DNA of 7,823 nt. Origin: CAVXYC01 sp046154735. GTDB lineage: Bacteria > Chloroflexota > UBA6077 > JACCZL01. The notes under the pieces were generated by a model that saw only the letters and a list, made by a program, of their open reading frames with translations, searched no databases and was not told where the DNA came from. Location of the stretch: NCBI GenBank assembly GCA_046154735.1, contig JBJXFJ010000444.1:1-7823 (forward strand), given 5' to 3'. This document shows positions 1-6,056 of the stretch, in pieces. The translations under genes were made by a program, and so were the position numbers. Position 1 is the first letter of the stretch. Each line of letters opens with the position of its first letter.

Positions 1-67
1 GGCCCGGCCTCGTTCGGATCAGCTCCGAGCCCGGGCACTGAGCATCTTCACGTGGATTGGACATTGC

Positions 68-1351
68 ATGACAGTGCATGAAACGGCTAACGGACGAGGC
101 TATACCTCAACCTATATCGTGCTCGGCCCGGGCGTACCCGGCATGCTCTTCCAGCCCACTGTTCGCAATGACCGCGCCAGCATCGGCGTTCTCGTCATGC
201 ACCCATTCTCCAATGACCTGGGGCACATCGCCGGCCATCATCTGGCCGCCCGTGGATATACGGTGCTCTGTGCCAATCCCCATACCGTGGGCACACATGA
301 CAGTCCCTACCTGATAGAAGATCAGGCTCCAGACGTGGCGCTCGGGGTGGCGTTTCTCCGTAACCACTCCGAGATTCGTTCAGTAGTCCTGTTCGGACAT
401 AGTGCCGGCGGCCCGCTCATGAGCTTTTACCAAGCAGTAGCAGAGCATGGACCGGGGATCTGCCAGGGTCCAGAAAAGATCTGGAGATGCCCGGATAGCC
501 TATCTGATCTACCCGCTGCGGACGGGATCATCTTGATGGATTCACACGGAGCCTACGGTTTTGTCACTCTGACATACGTGGACCCCAGTATTGTGGATGA
601 GCAAGACCCCACGCGGCGGGACCACACCCTGGACATGTACGACGAACGGAATGGCTACTTGGCAGATGGCGCCAGGTACTCACCGGATTTCGTCAGCCGC
701 TTCGTGACAGCCCAGGGTGAGCGCCACAATCGATTGATCGCGCAAGCGGAGGATCGATGGGCCCGCATCCAGGCTGGTCAAGGAATCTACGCTGACGACG
801 AGCCGTTTCTGGTGCATGGCGTCAATTCACGCATCTGGATGCCAGACCTGCAGATCCAATCACGCACCCGAGGGGCCCATCCTCTCCTCCACGCCGACGG
901 CTCAGTAACAACCGAGATTGTCAGATCTGTGCGCCGGCCCTCTGGAAATCCGCCCGGCACTCGATCGTACAAGTCAGCACTCGTGGGAATCTCGGTGAGA
1001 CAGTTCCTGAGCTCGCACGCGCTGCGGACAACGCCAGATTACGCTCTTGGCGAGGACTTCATCCGCGGCGTGGATTGGGCGTCATCAAGCACCAGCACAC
1101 CCACCAATATGGCCCACCTTTCGGTGCCAACGATCATCATGCCAATGACTGGTCACTACTTTCTCGTCACCGACGAGATCATTTTTGAGCACGCGGGAAG
1201 TGCGGACAAGCAACTCGTCTTCGTGGATGGAGCATCGCACGGCGGCACCACTTGCCACGCATGCGAGCGCACCCCCGGCGAGTTCGGCGATACCGCACAG
1301 ACAATGTTCAACTATCTCGAAAGATGGCTAGCAGAGCGATTCGTCCACTAG
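68..1351 (+). CDS. Alpha/beta hydrolase, uncharacterised family
   Basis: The 427-residue protein has the marks of an alpha/beta hydrolase fold enzyme, probably a cytoplasmic esterase or amidase; the substrate is unknown. The strand-turn-strand LVMHPF (about 42-47) is followed by the nucleophile elbow GHSAGG with Ser112 as candidate nucleophile. The candidate catalytic histidine is His391 in DGASHGG. The acid is unresolved; Asp369 is one possibility. About 280 residues separate Ser and His, more than in a minimal hydrolase, so a cap or lid insertion around residues 125-330 is likely. A CHAC motif (396-399) follows the histidine, and as far as I recall a CxxC-type stretch here recurs in some uncharacterised hydrolases. 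No signal peptide is seen. ATG 68 is chosen, with a weak TGGA upstream. The frame is open back to base 2 with no stop, so an N-terminal extension beyond the window is possible. The gene stands apart from the MFS gene. Confidence 0.85.
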   Translation: MTVHETANGRGYTSTYIVLGPGVPGMLFQPTVRNDRASIGVLVMHPFSNDLGHIAGHHLAARGYTVLCANPHTVGTHDSPYLIEDQAPDVALGVAFLRNHSEIRSVVLFGHSAGGPLMSFYQAVAEHGPGICQGPEKIWRCPDSLSDLPAADGIILMDSHGAYGFVTLTYVDPSIVDEQDPTRRDHTLDMYDERNGYLADGARYSPDFVSRFVTAQGERHNRLIAQAEDRWARIQAGQGIYADDEPFLVHGVNSRIWMPDLQIQSRTRGAHPLLHADGSVTTEIVRSVRRPSGNPPGTRSYKSALVGISVRQFLSSHALRTTPDYALGEDFIRGVDWASSSTSTPTNMAHLSVPTIIMPMTGHYFLVTDEIIFEHAGSADKQLVFVDGASHGGTTCHACERTPGEFGDTAQTMFNYLERWLAERFVH

Positions 1352-1371
1352 CGACACGCTCAAGCTCGGAG

Positions 1372-1389
1372 AACTGAGCCAGCTCAGTT
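1372..1389. terminator. Short perfect palindrome after hydrolase stop
   Basis: AACTGAGC, two bases (CA), then GCTCAGTT form a perfect 8-base inverted repeat 20 bases after the hydrolase stop. As RNA it would fold with a 7-pair stem and a 4-base loop. It is followed by only a very short T run, so it would be a weak intrinsic terminator. It could equally be a protein-binding dyad. Confidence 0.35.
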
Positions 1390-1556
1390 TAGTGCGCTTC
1401 GCCGGCTTCCACCTTTTCGATACAGATCAATAGTCCTCGGCGCCTTCAGCCTGCTTGCAGTTATCAACGGTCGCGCCATCCTGACCCAGAGTCATTTCAT
1501 GGTCGAGCTCTCGGCAGGATGATGTAGCACGGCGCCCTGTGCCTGAACCTCCCGGT

Positions 1557-1576
1557 CCGGTGATCGCGATCGGCGG
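1557..1576. promoter_or_regulatory. Imperfect 20-base dyad containing GATCGCGATC
   Basis: The core GATCGCGATC (1562-1571) is a perfect 10-base palindrome, and the flanks extend it to a 20-base dyad with 8 of 10 positions paired. It lies about 165 bases before the MFS start, so it could be an operator. Chance occurrence is quite possible and no regulator gene is in view. Confidence 0.2.
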
Positions 1577-1671
1577 CTCCAGCGTCCAAGGCAAAGGGAC
1601 AAGCCCCTTCGCTACTCCGTGGACTAGCCCAAGTAGAACAATGCGAATCCCCAGCCGTCAAGCGCCGTGGC

Positions 1672-1700
1672 TTTCGATGAATTCCCACTGCTGCTACACT
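1672..1700 (+). promoter_or_regulatory. Weak sigma70-like promoter for the MFS gene
   Basis: TTTCGA (1672-1677), a 17-base spacer, then TACACT (1695-1700) give ideal spacing with poor boxes: 3 of 6 and 4 of 6 matches to the consensus. Transcription would begin near 1707, leaving a leader of about 33 bases before the GTG start. This is the best candidate I found in the spacer, but it is not strong. Confidence 0.25.
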
Positions 1701-1722
1701 CAGGAACGAGCACGATATTTCC

Positions 1723-1729
1723 GGGGGAG
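1723..1729 (+). promoter_or_regulatory. Shine-Dalgarno that fixes the MFS start
   Basis: GGGGGAG lies 10 bases before the GTG at 1740. It supports that GTG over the in-frame upstream ATG at 1539, whose extra 67 residues look non-coding. Confidence 0.6.
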
Positions 1730-1739
1730 CGCCAGCAAC

Positions 1740-2993
1740 GTGAGTGATCCGAAGTCCACAGACAACGTCGCCGAGTCCACACGTAGCACGCTGCTGTCGC
1801 TGTATGTCCCCGCGTTTATCCTGGCGCTTGGCACCGGAATCGCTTTACCGGCAATCCCGGTCTATGCGAAGTCATTCGATGTGGGCTTTGGCGTGGCCTC
1901 GCTGGTCATCGTCATGCATCTTGCCGGGCGAGCCCTATCATCCATTCCAACCGGCTTCATCATCGATCGATTTGGGCGCCGAGTGGTGATCCTCGCGGGA
2001 CCAGTTCTCACGGCGCTGGCATCATTTCTCATGGCCAATGCCGGGTCCTTTAATGAGCTCCTGTTCTACCGCTTCCTGGGTGGTTGGGCCATTGGGATGT
2101 GGACGATGGGTCGCGTCACCATGGTGGCCGATTCTGGCGGCAATAGTCGCGGGCGGCAGATTACGGCCATGTTTAGCATGGACAACGCGGGCAATCTGGT
2201 GGGCCCGGTCATTGGCGGCGTCATCGCTTCCATCTGGGACATCCGTGCGCCATTCATCGTTCACGGAATTTTGGCGTTATTGGCCGTGATTCCTAGCTTC
2301 AAGATCATTCGCGACCTGTCCACGCAGCTTGCGGGCACGAAGAAGAAAGAGTCCGATGCCGCGGCAGTGGAGGTTGGCTCCGTATGGCGCCAATTTCTGG
2401 TCTTCAACATTCTGATCCTGTTCGTCTCATACACATTTGTCTCGCTCACTCGTGGCACCCTGATGGGCGGGGCGCTCAATGTCTACGCGGTCTACCACTA
2501 CGATATCGACGCGGCCACGGTGGGCGGCATGGCCGCGATTGTTGCCGCGGTCGGTATTCCGGTCACGATCTCGGCGGGGCACATCATGGATCGCTTCGGG
2601 CGCAAGGCGACAATTGTGCCAGGCTTTGCGGCGCTGAGCGCGGCCATGGTCTTCATGGCCGTCGTCGCCTGGCAAGGGCTGCCCTTTGCGGCATTCGTGG
2701 CAGCCCTCATTGTGGTGAGTCTCACGCAGAGCTATACGGGCGGCTCCATGCAAACGTTGGCATCGGATATCGCCCCGGCCAATGCGCGAGGAAAATTCTT
2801 TGGCCTCTGGAACTTAACGGGGCAAGGCGGTACATTCATCAGCCCGGCAGCCTTTGGATTCATTGGGGAGGCGTTTGGCCCTACGGCTGGCTTCACCTTT
2901 CTCGCCATCACCAGTCTCATGGCGTCAGTCCTGGTGGGATTCTTCGTGTCAGAGACCGTGAAAAAGCGCCAGTCAACGCCCGCACCGGCATAG
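1740..2993 (+). CDS. MFS transporter, DHA1-like 12-helix exporter
   Basis: The 417-residue protein is an inner-membrane secondary transporter of the major facilitator superfamily. The first helix spans about residues 17-43. The MFS motif A appears in both halves: GFIIDRFGRR (72-81) in the loop between helices 2 and 3, and GHIMDRFGRK (280-289) in the equivalent loop of the second half. GNLVGPVIGG (151-160) in helix 5 resembles motif C, which is typical of proton-coupled drug antiporters. A charged cytoplasmic loop with KKKE (about 188-217) separates the two six-helix halves. Length and motifs fit a 12-helix DHA1-type exporter; the cargo cannot be told. The GTG start at 1740 is chosen for its Shine-Dalgarno and because it begins a normal MFS N-terminus. 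The gene appears monocistronic: it is followed within 10 bases by a REP-like hairpin array that may protect or end its transcript. Confidence 0.9.
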   Translation: MSDPKSTDNVAESTRSTLLSLYVPAFILALGTGIALPAIPVYAKSFDVGFGVASLVIVMHLAGRALSSIPTGFIIDRFGRRVVILAGPVLTALASFLMANAGSFNELLFYRFLGGWAIGMWTMGRVTMVADSGGNSRGRQITAMFSMDNAGNLVGPVIGGVIASIWDIRAPFIVHGILALLAVIPSFKIIRDLSTQLAGTKKKESDAAAVEVGSVWRQFLVFNILILFVSYTFVSLTRGTLMGGALNVYAVYHYDIDAATVGGMAAIVAAVGIPVTISAGHIMDRFGRKATIVPGFAALSAAMVFMAVVAWQGLPFAAFVAALIVVSLTQSYTGGSMQTLASDIAPANARGKFFGLWNLTGQGGTFISPAAFGFIGEAFGPTAGFTFLAITSLMASVLVGFFVSETVKKRQSTPAPA

Positions 2994-3002
2994 AGCCAAC
3001 CA

Positions 3003-3180
3003 AGCCGCATCCCGTGAGGGTGCGGTTCCTCCCGCGACCTCCTCTCTCCCGACATCGCTCACGTTCACCGTCTCCGAGCCGCGACCGTCAGCGAGCGGGT
3101 CCTCCCGCGATCTCCTCTCTCCCGACATCGTCCATCGCCACGGTATCCGAGCCGCATCCGGTGAGGGTGCAACTTCCGAG
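3003..3180. repeat. Tandem REP-like hairpin array, about 73-base period
   Basis: Three related units start at 3004, 3078 and 3151 (equivalent GCCGC positions), spaced 74 and 73 bases apart. Each unit begins with a GC-rich hairpin head. The first is CCGCA-T-CCC, loop GTGA, then GGG-TGCGG (3005-3025). After the head, units 1 and 2 share a 36-base block (3022-3057 and 3095-3130) with two mismatches, then an 18-base spacer that is only partly similar. The third unit keeps the left arm, but its right arm has decayed and the shared linker is lost. The array begins 10 bases after the MFS stop. It resembles REP/BIME-type extragenic repeats, with no coding role. Possible roles are transcript 3' end protection, attenuation, or a passive mobile repeat. 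Confidence 0.75.
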
Positions 3181-3205
3181 ACAGGTGCCCTCAATCGTGA
3201 ACGTA

Positions 3206-3259
3206 GGAATCCGCCTGAGGAGACGGTGATGATGACCACAACCCGCCGGCGGTGATTCC
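3206..3259. repeat. Imperfect inverted repeat with CCGCCGGCGG palindrome
   Basis: GGAATC plus CGCC (3206-3215) pairs with GGCGGTGATTCC (3248-3259), with two extra bases in the right arm. CCGCCGGCGG (3243-3252) is a perfect 10-base palindrome overlapping that right arm. It lies between the third hairpin unit and the inverted fourth copy and may be a degraded part of the same element. Confidence 0.35.
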
Positions 3260-3322
3260 GGGGGAGGAACCGCACCCTCACGGGATGCGGCTCGGATGCT
3301 GGTGCTGAGTGAGCGAAGGATT

Positions 3323-3344
3323 GTCTCCGCGTCTCCGCGGTGAA
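3323..3344. repeat. GTCTCCGC direct repeat followed by GGTGAA
   Basis: GTCTCCGC occurs twice back to back (3323-3338), followed by GGTGAA. On the other strand this reads TTCACC, then GCGGAGAC twice. From memory, a similar string is a common dispersed repeat in several environmental bacterial phyla. It ends 44 bases before the -35 box of the ABC operon promoter, so it may influence that promoter or simply mark repeat insertion. Confidence 0.5.
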
Positions 3345-3388
3345 TATCCCTCCCATTGAATCTGAACACTTACGCATTCCGAAATCCT

Positions 3389-3417
3389 TTGACAGGCAGC
3401 CCCCGCTGGTCTACATT
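3389..3417 (+). promoter_or_regulatory. Sigma70-type promoter of the ABC operon
   Basis: TTGACA (3389-3394) matches the -35 consensus perfectly. A 17-base spacer leads to TACATT (3412-3417), 4 of 6 to the -10 consensus. Predicted transcription start is near 3424, giving a leader of about 33 bases before the ATG at 3457. It also argues against any translation start upstream, such as the in-frame GTG at 3340. Confidence 0.65.
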
Positions 3418-3426
3418 ACCTTTCAG

Positions 3427-3439
3427 ACCCCCACGGGGT
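3427..3439 (+). promoter_or_regulatory. Small hairpin or operator at the transcript start
   Basis: ACCCC, loop CAC, then GGGGT form a perfect 5-pair stem just after the predicted transcription start and 8 bases before the Shine-Dalgarno. It could stabilise the 5' end or be a repressor site. It is too short to call a riboswitch. Confidence 0.3.
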
Positions 3440-3446
3440 TGCTTCT

Positions 3447-3451
3447 AGAGG
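3447..3451 (+). promoter_or_regulatory. Shine-Dalgarno of the first binding protein
   Basis: AGAGG lies 5 bases before ATG 3457. The later ATG at 3496, directly before the twin-arginine motif, has no such site, so 3457 is preferred. Confidence 0.6.
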
Positions 3452-3456
3452 TGACT

Positions 3457-4707
3457 ATGAATCGCGATATACCCGTCCGGATCATCACTCGAAACATGAA
3501 TCGGCGGAGTTTTCTTCGACTTTCTGCGCTTGGCGGCGGAGCCGCGCTTCTGGCAGCCTGTCAGTCTGCCGCGCCAAGCAGTCCAGCGCCCACGGCAAAA
3601 CCGGCCGCCTCGGAGGCTCCCGCAAAGGCCGCGGAGCCTGCCGCGAAGGCTCCCGCCGCGCCAGCCGGAGCTGGTTCAGAATTGGATGCGCTGGTCGCCT
3701 CGGCCAAACAAGAAGGCGAAGTGGTCATTTACATGGGCCGCGCCGGCTCTCGGCAGCTTCGCGAGGGCGTTGCTGAATTCGAGAAGAAGTACGGTGTCAA
3801 AGCTACCGCGGTGGTGGGCTCAGGGAGTGAAAACGCGGAGAAGGTGCTCGCCGAGCGCGACACCGGGCTCTACACCGCTGATCTCTGGATGGGCGGCCTC
3901 ACCACCATTAATAGTCGTCTCTTGCCAAAGTCGGCCTTTGATCCCATCGAACCGCTCTTTGTCCTTCCCGAGATCAAGGACAATGCGGCCTGGTACAAGG
4001 GTCAGCACTGGTGGGGGGACCCGGAGAAGAAATTCACCTTCCTCTTTGCCGCGAGCCCATCACCGGTTGCGTCCTACAACACCAAAGATGTGAAGGAAGC
4101 CGACATCCAATCCTGGTGGGACCTGCTGGATCCAAAGTGGAAAGGCAAGATTGTCTCGCGCGATCCCACGCAAGCGGGCAGCGGCGGCAATACGGCGTAC
4201 TTCTTTTTCCACCCGCAGCTCGGTCAGGACTTTCTGCGGAGACTCTATACCGAGCAGGACATCGTCATCACCAAAGATGCGCGCCAGGGCGCGGAGTGGC
4301 TGGCTCTCGGCAAATACTCGATTTATGTGCTTGGCTCCGGCAACGATGTGCAGGAGCTCAAAGCTCAAGGCCTGCCCGTGGAAGATTGGCTGAAACCCAC
4401 GAAAGAGGGCGCGCGCATCAGCTCGGGCGGCACCGGCACCATCTCCATCTTCAACCGAGCCGCGCACCCGAACGCATCCAAGCTATTCATCAACTGGTGG
4501 CTCTCAAAGGAGGGTCAGCTCACCGCGCAGCGTGTGAACTCCGAGGACGAGTCTCTGCGCTCGGACATCGCAAAAGACATGCTGAGCGCTGACCATCGTC
4601 GCGATCCCAACATTGAATACTCATTCATGGATTCCGATCCCCAGGTTGTGTCACGTGAGGCTGAGATGCTGGGCTTCATGAGACAGGTACTGGAAGGAAA
4701 GTTGTAA
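3457..4707 (+). CDS. ABC transporter substrate-binding lipoprotein (first paralogue)
   Basis: The 416-residue protein is an extracellular solute-binding protein that should capture a ligand for the permease encoded downstream. The signal region holds the twin-arginine motif RRSFLRL (16-22), a hydrophobic stretch and the lipobox LAAC with Cys35 as lipidation site, implying Tat export and membrane anchoring. An Ala/Pro/Lys-rich flexible linker (36-73) precedes the binding domain, which begins near GEVVIYMG (87-94). Other landmarks are SWWDLLDPKWKGK (219-231), GKYSIY (285-290) and HPNASKLFINWWLSKEGQ (337-354), the last typical of the iron/AfuA-like binding-protein families. I do not see the adjacent tyrosine pair of classical ferric-binding proteins in the GKY region, so iron is unproven. 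ATG 3457 is chosen for its Shine-Dalgarno and because it places the cysteine at 35, as in the paralogue downstream. It is the first gene of the operon, 48 bases before that paralogue. Confidence 0.9.
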   Translation: MNRDIPVRIITRNMNRRSFLRLSALGGGAALLAACQSAAPSSPAPTAKPAASEAPAKAAEPAAKAPAAPAGAGSELDALVASAKQEGEVVIYMGRAGSRQLREGVAEFEKKYGVKATAVVGSGSENAEKVLAERDTGLYTADLWMGGLTTINSRLLPKSAFDPIEPLFVLPEIKDNAAWYKGQHWWGDPEKKFTFLFAASPSPVASYNTKDVKEADIQSWWDLLDPKWKGKIVSRDPTQAGSGGNTAYFFFHPQLGQDFLRRLYTEQDIVITKDARQGAEWLALGKYSIYVLGSGNDVQELKAQGLPVEDWLKPTKEGARISSGGTGTISIFNRAAHPNASKLFINWWLSKEGQLTAQRVNSEDESLRSDIAKDMLSADHRRDPNIEYSFMDSDPQVVSREAEMLGFMRQVLEGKL

Positions 4708-4755
4708 CGAGTCGCCGAGTTCAACGCGCGGGCTCATTCGTATTGGAGATTGATC

Positions 4756-6015
4756 ATGACAGGGCACGATGCGGGCGGCGCTGAAGCCGCTCCGGTGAAT
4801 CGTCGACGATTTCTCATCAGCCTGACACTGGGCGGCGCCGCCACGCTCCTGGCTGCCTGTGCCGCGCCCGCGGCGCCCGCACCCACAAGTGCGCCGAAAG
4901 CCGCTGACTCAGCAGCTAAGACCGAAGCGCCCGCAAAACCGGCGGAGAGCGCCGCGAAGCCCGCGGCGCCCGCGGCCGGATCATCCGCTCTTGACGCGCT
5001 CGTGGCGCCGGCCAAGGCGGAGGGTGAGGTTGTCGTATTCATGGGTCGGGCCGGTTCGCGACAACTCCGAGACGGTATCGCCGAGTTTGAGAAGAAATAC
5101 GGGATCAAGCTCACCGCGGTCATCGGATCAGGAAGTGAAAATTCGGAAAAGATCCTCGCTGAGCGGGATACCGGGATATTTACCGGCGATGTCTGGATGG
5201 GCGGCCTGACAACCATGAACACGCGTCTTGTCCCCAAGGGCGTGTTGGATCCCATTGGACCCTACTTGGTCAACCCTGAGATCACAGACAAATCCCACTG
5301 GTGGAAGGGTCAGCATTACTATGGGGATATCGATCATCAGCGGATCTTCCTATTTGCAGCCAGTCCCCAGGCACTCCTCTCGTACAACACCAATCTGGTG
5401 AAATCCGATGACATCAAGTCCTGGTGGGATCTGCTGGATCCAAAGTGGAAAGGCAAAATCGTTTCCCGTGATCCCACTGTTGCAGGAACGGGAAGTAGCA
5501 TGGCCGGTTTCTACTTTCATCCTCAACTCGGTCAGGAATTCATTCGGAAACTCTTCGTTGATCAGGAAGTCACCCTCACTAAGGATGGCCGGCAAGGCGC
5601 CGAATGGTTGGCGCTGGGCAAATATTCCCTCTACTTCATCCAATCAGGAAATGATCCACGCGAGTTGAAGGACCAGGGACTCCCGGTGGAGGAAGTGGTT
5701 CGGCCGCTCAAGGAAGGGGCCTGGCTCTCTTCTGGCGGAACGGGCACACTGGGTGTCTTCAATCGGCCCGCTCATCCGAACGCCACCAAGCTCTTCGTTA
5801 ACTGGTGGCTCTCTCAGGAAGGCCAGCTCACGGCGCAAAGGGTGAACCCTGAGGATGAATCTCTGCGCGAGGATATCTCCAAGGAAGCCGTGCTACCGCA
5901 GTACCGTCGTGTCCCGGGGGTTGAGTACATGTATCTCGATTCTGAACCCGAGACGCTGGCCAAGGAGGGCGAGGTTCAGGCGTTCATGAAGAAGCTTCTG
6001 GAAGGTCGCGGCTAG
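4756..6015 (+). CDS. ABC transporter substrate-binding lipoprotein (second paralogue)
   Basis: The 419-residue protein is a close paralogue of the preceding gene product: by eye about 75 percent identical in the first 80 residues of the binding domain and about two thirds overall. It has the twin-arginine motif NRRRFL (15-20), lipobox LAAC with Cys35, and an Ala/Pro/Lys linker (36-77) that matches in style but not in sequence. Domain landmarks are SWWDLLDPKWKGK (222-234), GKYSLY (288-293) and HPNATKLFVNWWLS near the C-terminus. It should be a Tat-exported, membrane-anchored binding protein for the same permease, perhaps with a different ligand or affinity. GGAG (4745-4748) lies 7 bases before ATG 4756; a TTG two codons earlier is rejected. 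The permease follows after 41 bases. The pair almost certainly arose by tandem duplication. Confidence 0.9.
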   Translation: MTGHDAGGAEAAPVNRRRFLISLTLGGAATLLAACAAPAAPAPTSAPKAADSAAKTEAPAKPAESAAKPAAPAAGSSALDALVAPAKAEGEVVVFMGRAGSRQLRDGIAEFEKKYGIKLTAVIGSGSENSEKILAERDTGIFTGDVWMGGLTTMNTRLVPKGVLDPIGPYLVNPEITDKSHWWKGQHYYGDIDHQRIFLFAASPQALLSYNTNLVKSDDIKSWWDLLDPKWKGKIVSRDPTVAGTGSSMAGFYFHPQLGQEFIRKLFVDQEVTLTKDGRQGAEWLALGKYSLYFIQSGNDPRELKDQGLPVEEVVRPLKEGAWLSSGGTGTLGVFNRPAHPNATKLFVNWWLSQEGQLTAQRVNPEDESLREDISKEAVLPQYRRVPGVEYMYLDSEPETLAKEGEVQAFMKKLLEGRG

Positions 6016-6056
6016 CGTCGCCGCCTAGACATCTCAGGTTAAGGTCGAGGTACCCC

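Larger units (their letters stand above)
1352..1739. other. Intergenic spacer between hydrolase and MFS gene
   Basis: This 388-base stretch has no convincing gene. The MFS frame stays open upstream to an ATG at 1539, but its translation there (Pro/Ser/Arg-rich, no helix) does not look like an MFS N-terminus, so I treat it as non-coding. The spacer contains a perfect palindrome near the hydrolase stop, a GATC-containing dyad and a weak promoter, each listed separately. Confidence 0.6.
3003..3292. repeat. 31-base perfect inverted repeat flanking the array
   Basis: Bases 3003-3033 and 3262-3292 are exact reverse complements over 31 bases, enclosing 228 bases. Each arm is itself a hairpin head of the REP-like family, so the right arm is the fourth copy in inverted orientation. 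A secondary 11-base inverted match (3065-3075 against 3219-3229) lies inside. The arrangement resembles a BIME, or a small non-autonomous element with terminal inverted repeats. I see no clear target-site duplication and no transposase in the window. Confidence 0.7.

Noticed and set aside
1..67. 3' end of an upstream gene
   Set aside because: All three + frames are open for at least 12 codons (one ends at 39-41, one at 79-81), but none gives a recognisable protein end, so no feature is called.
1497..1688. Small minus-strand gene in the hydrolase-MFS spacer
   Set aside because: It encodes 63 residues of skewed Arg/Pro-rich composition, with no convincing ribosome binding site and no recognisable motif.
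1539..1739. N-terminal extension of the MFS protein from ATG 1539
   Set aside because: The extra 67 residues are Pro/Ser/Arg-rich with no helix, and a clear Shine-Dalgarno precedes GTG 1740.
3003..3180. CRISPR array
   Set aside because: The units are long and imperfect, their spacing includes a shared 36-base block, the 18-base spacers resemble each other, and there is no cas gene.
2973..3377. Protein genes read through the repeat region on either strand
   Set aside because: The open frames follow the hairpin repeats and repeat the same short peptides; they overlap each other and the MFS 3' end and have no supported start.
3340..3456. N-terminal extension of the first binding protein from GTG 3340
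   Set aside because: The extension would start inside a repeat and cover the promoter. The Shine-Dalgarno and Cys35 alignment support ATG 3457.
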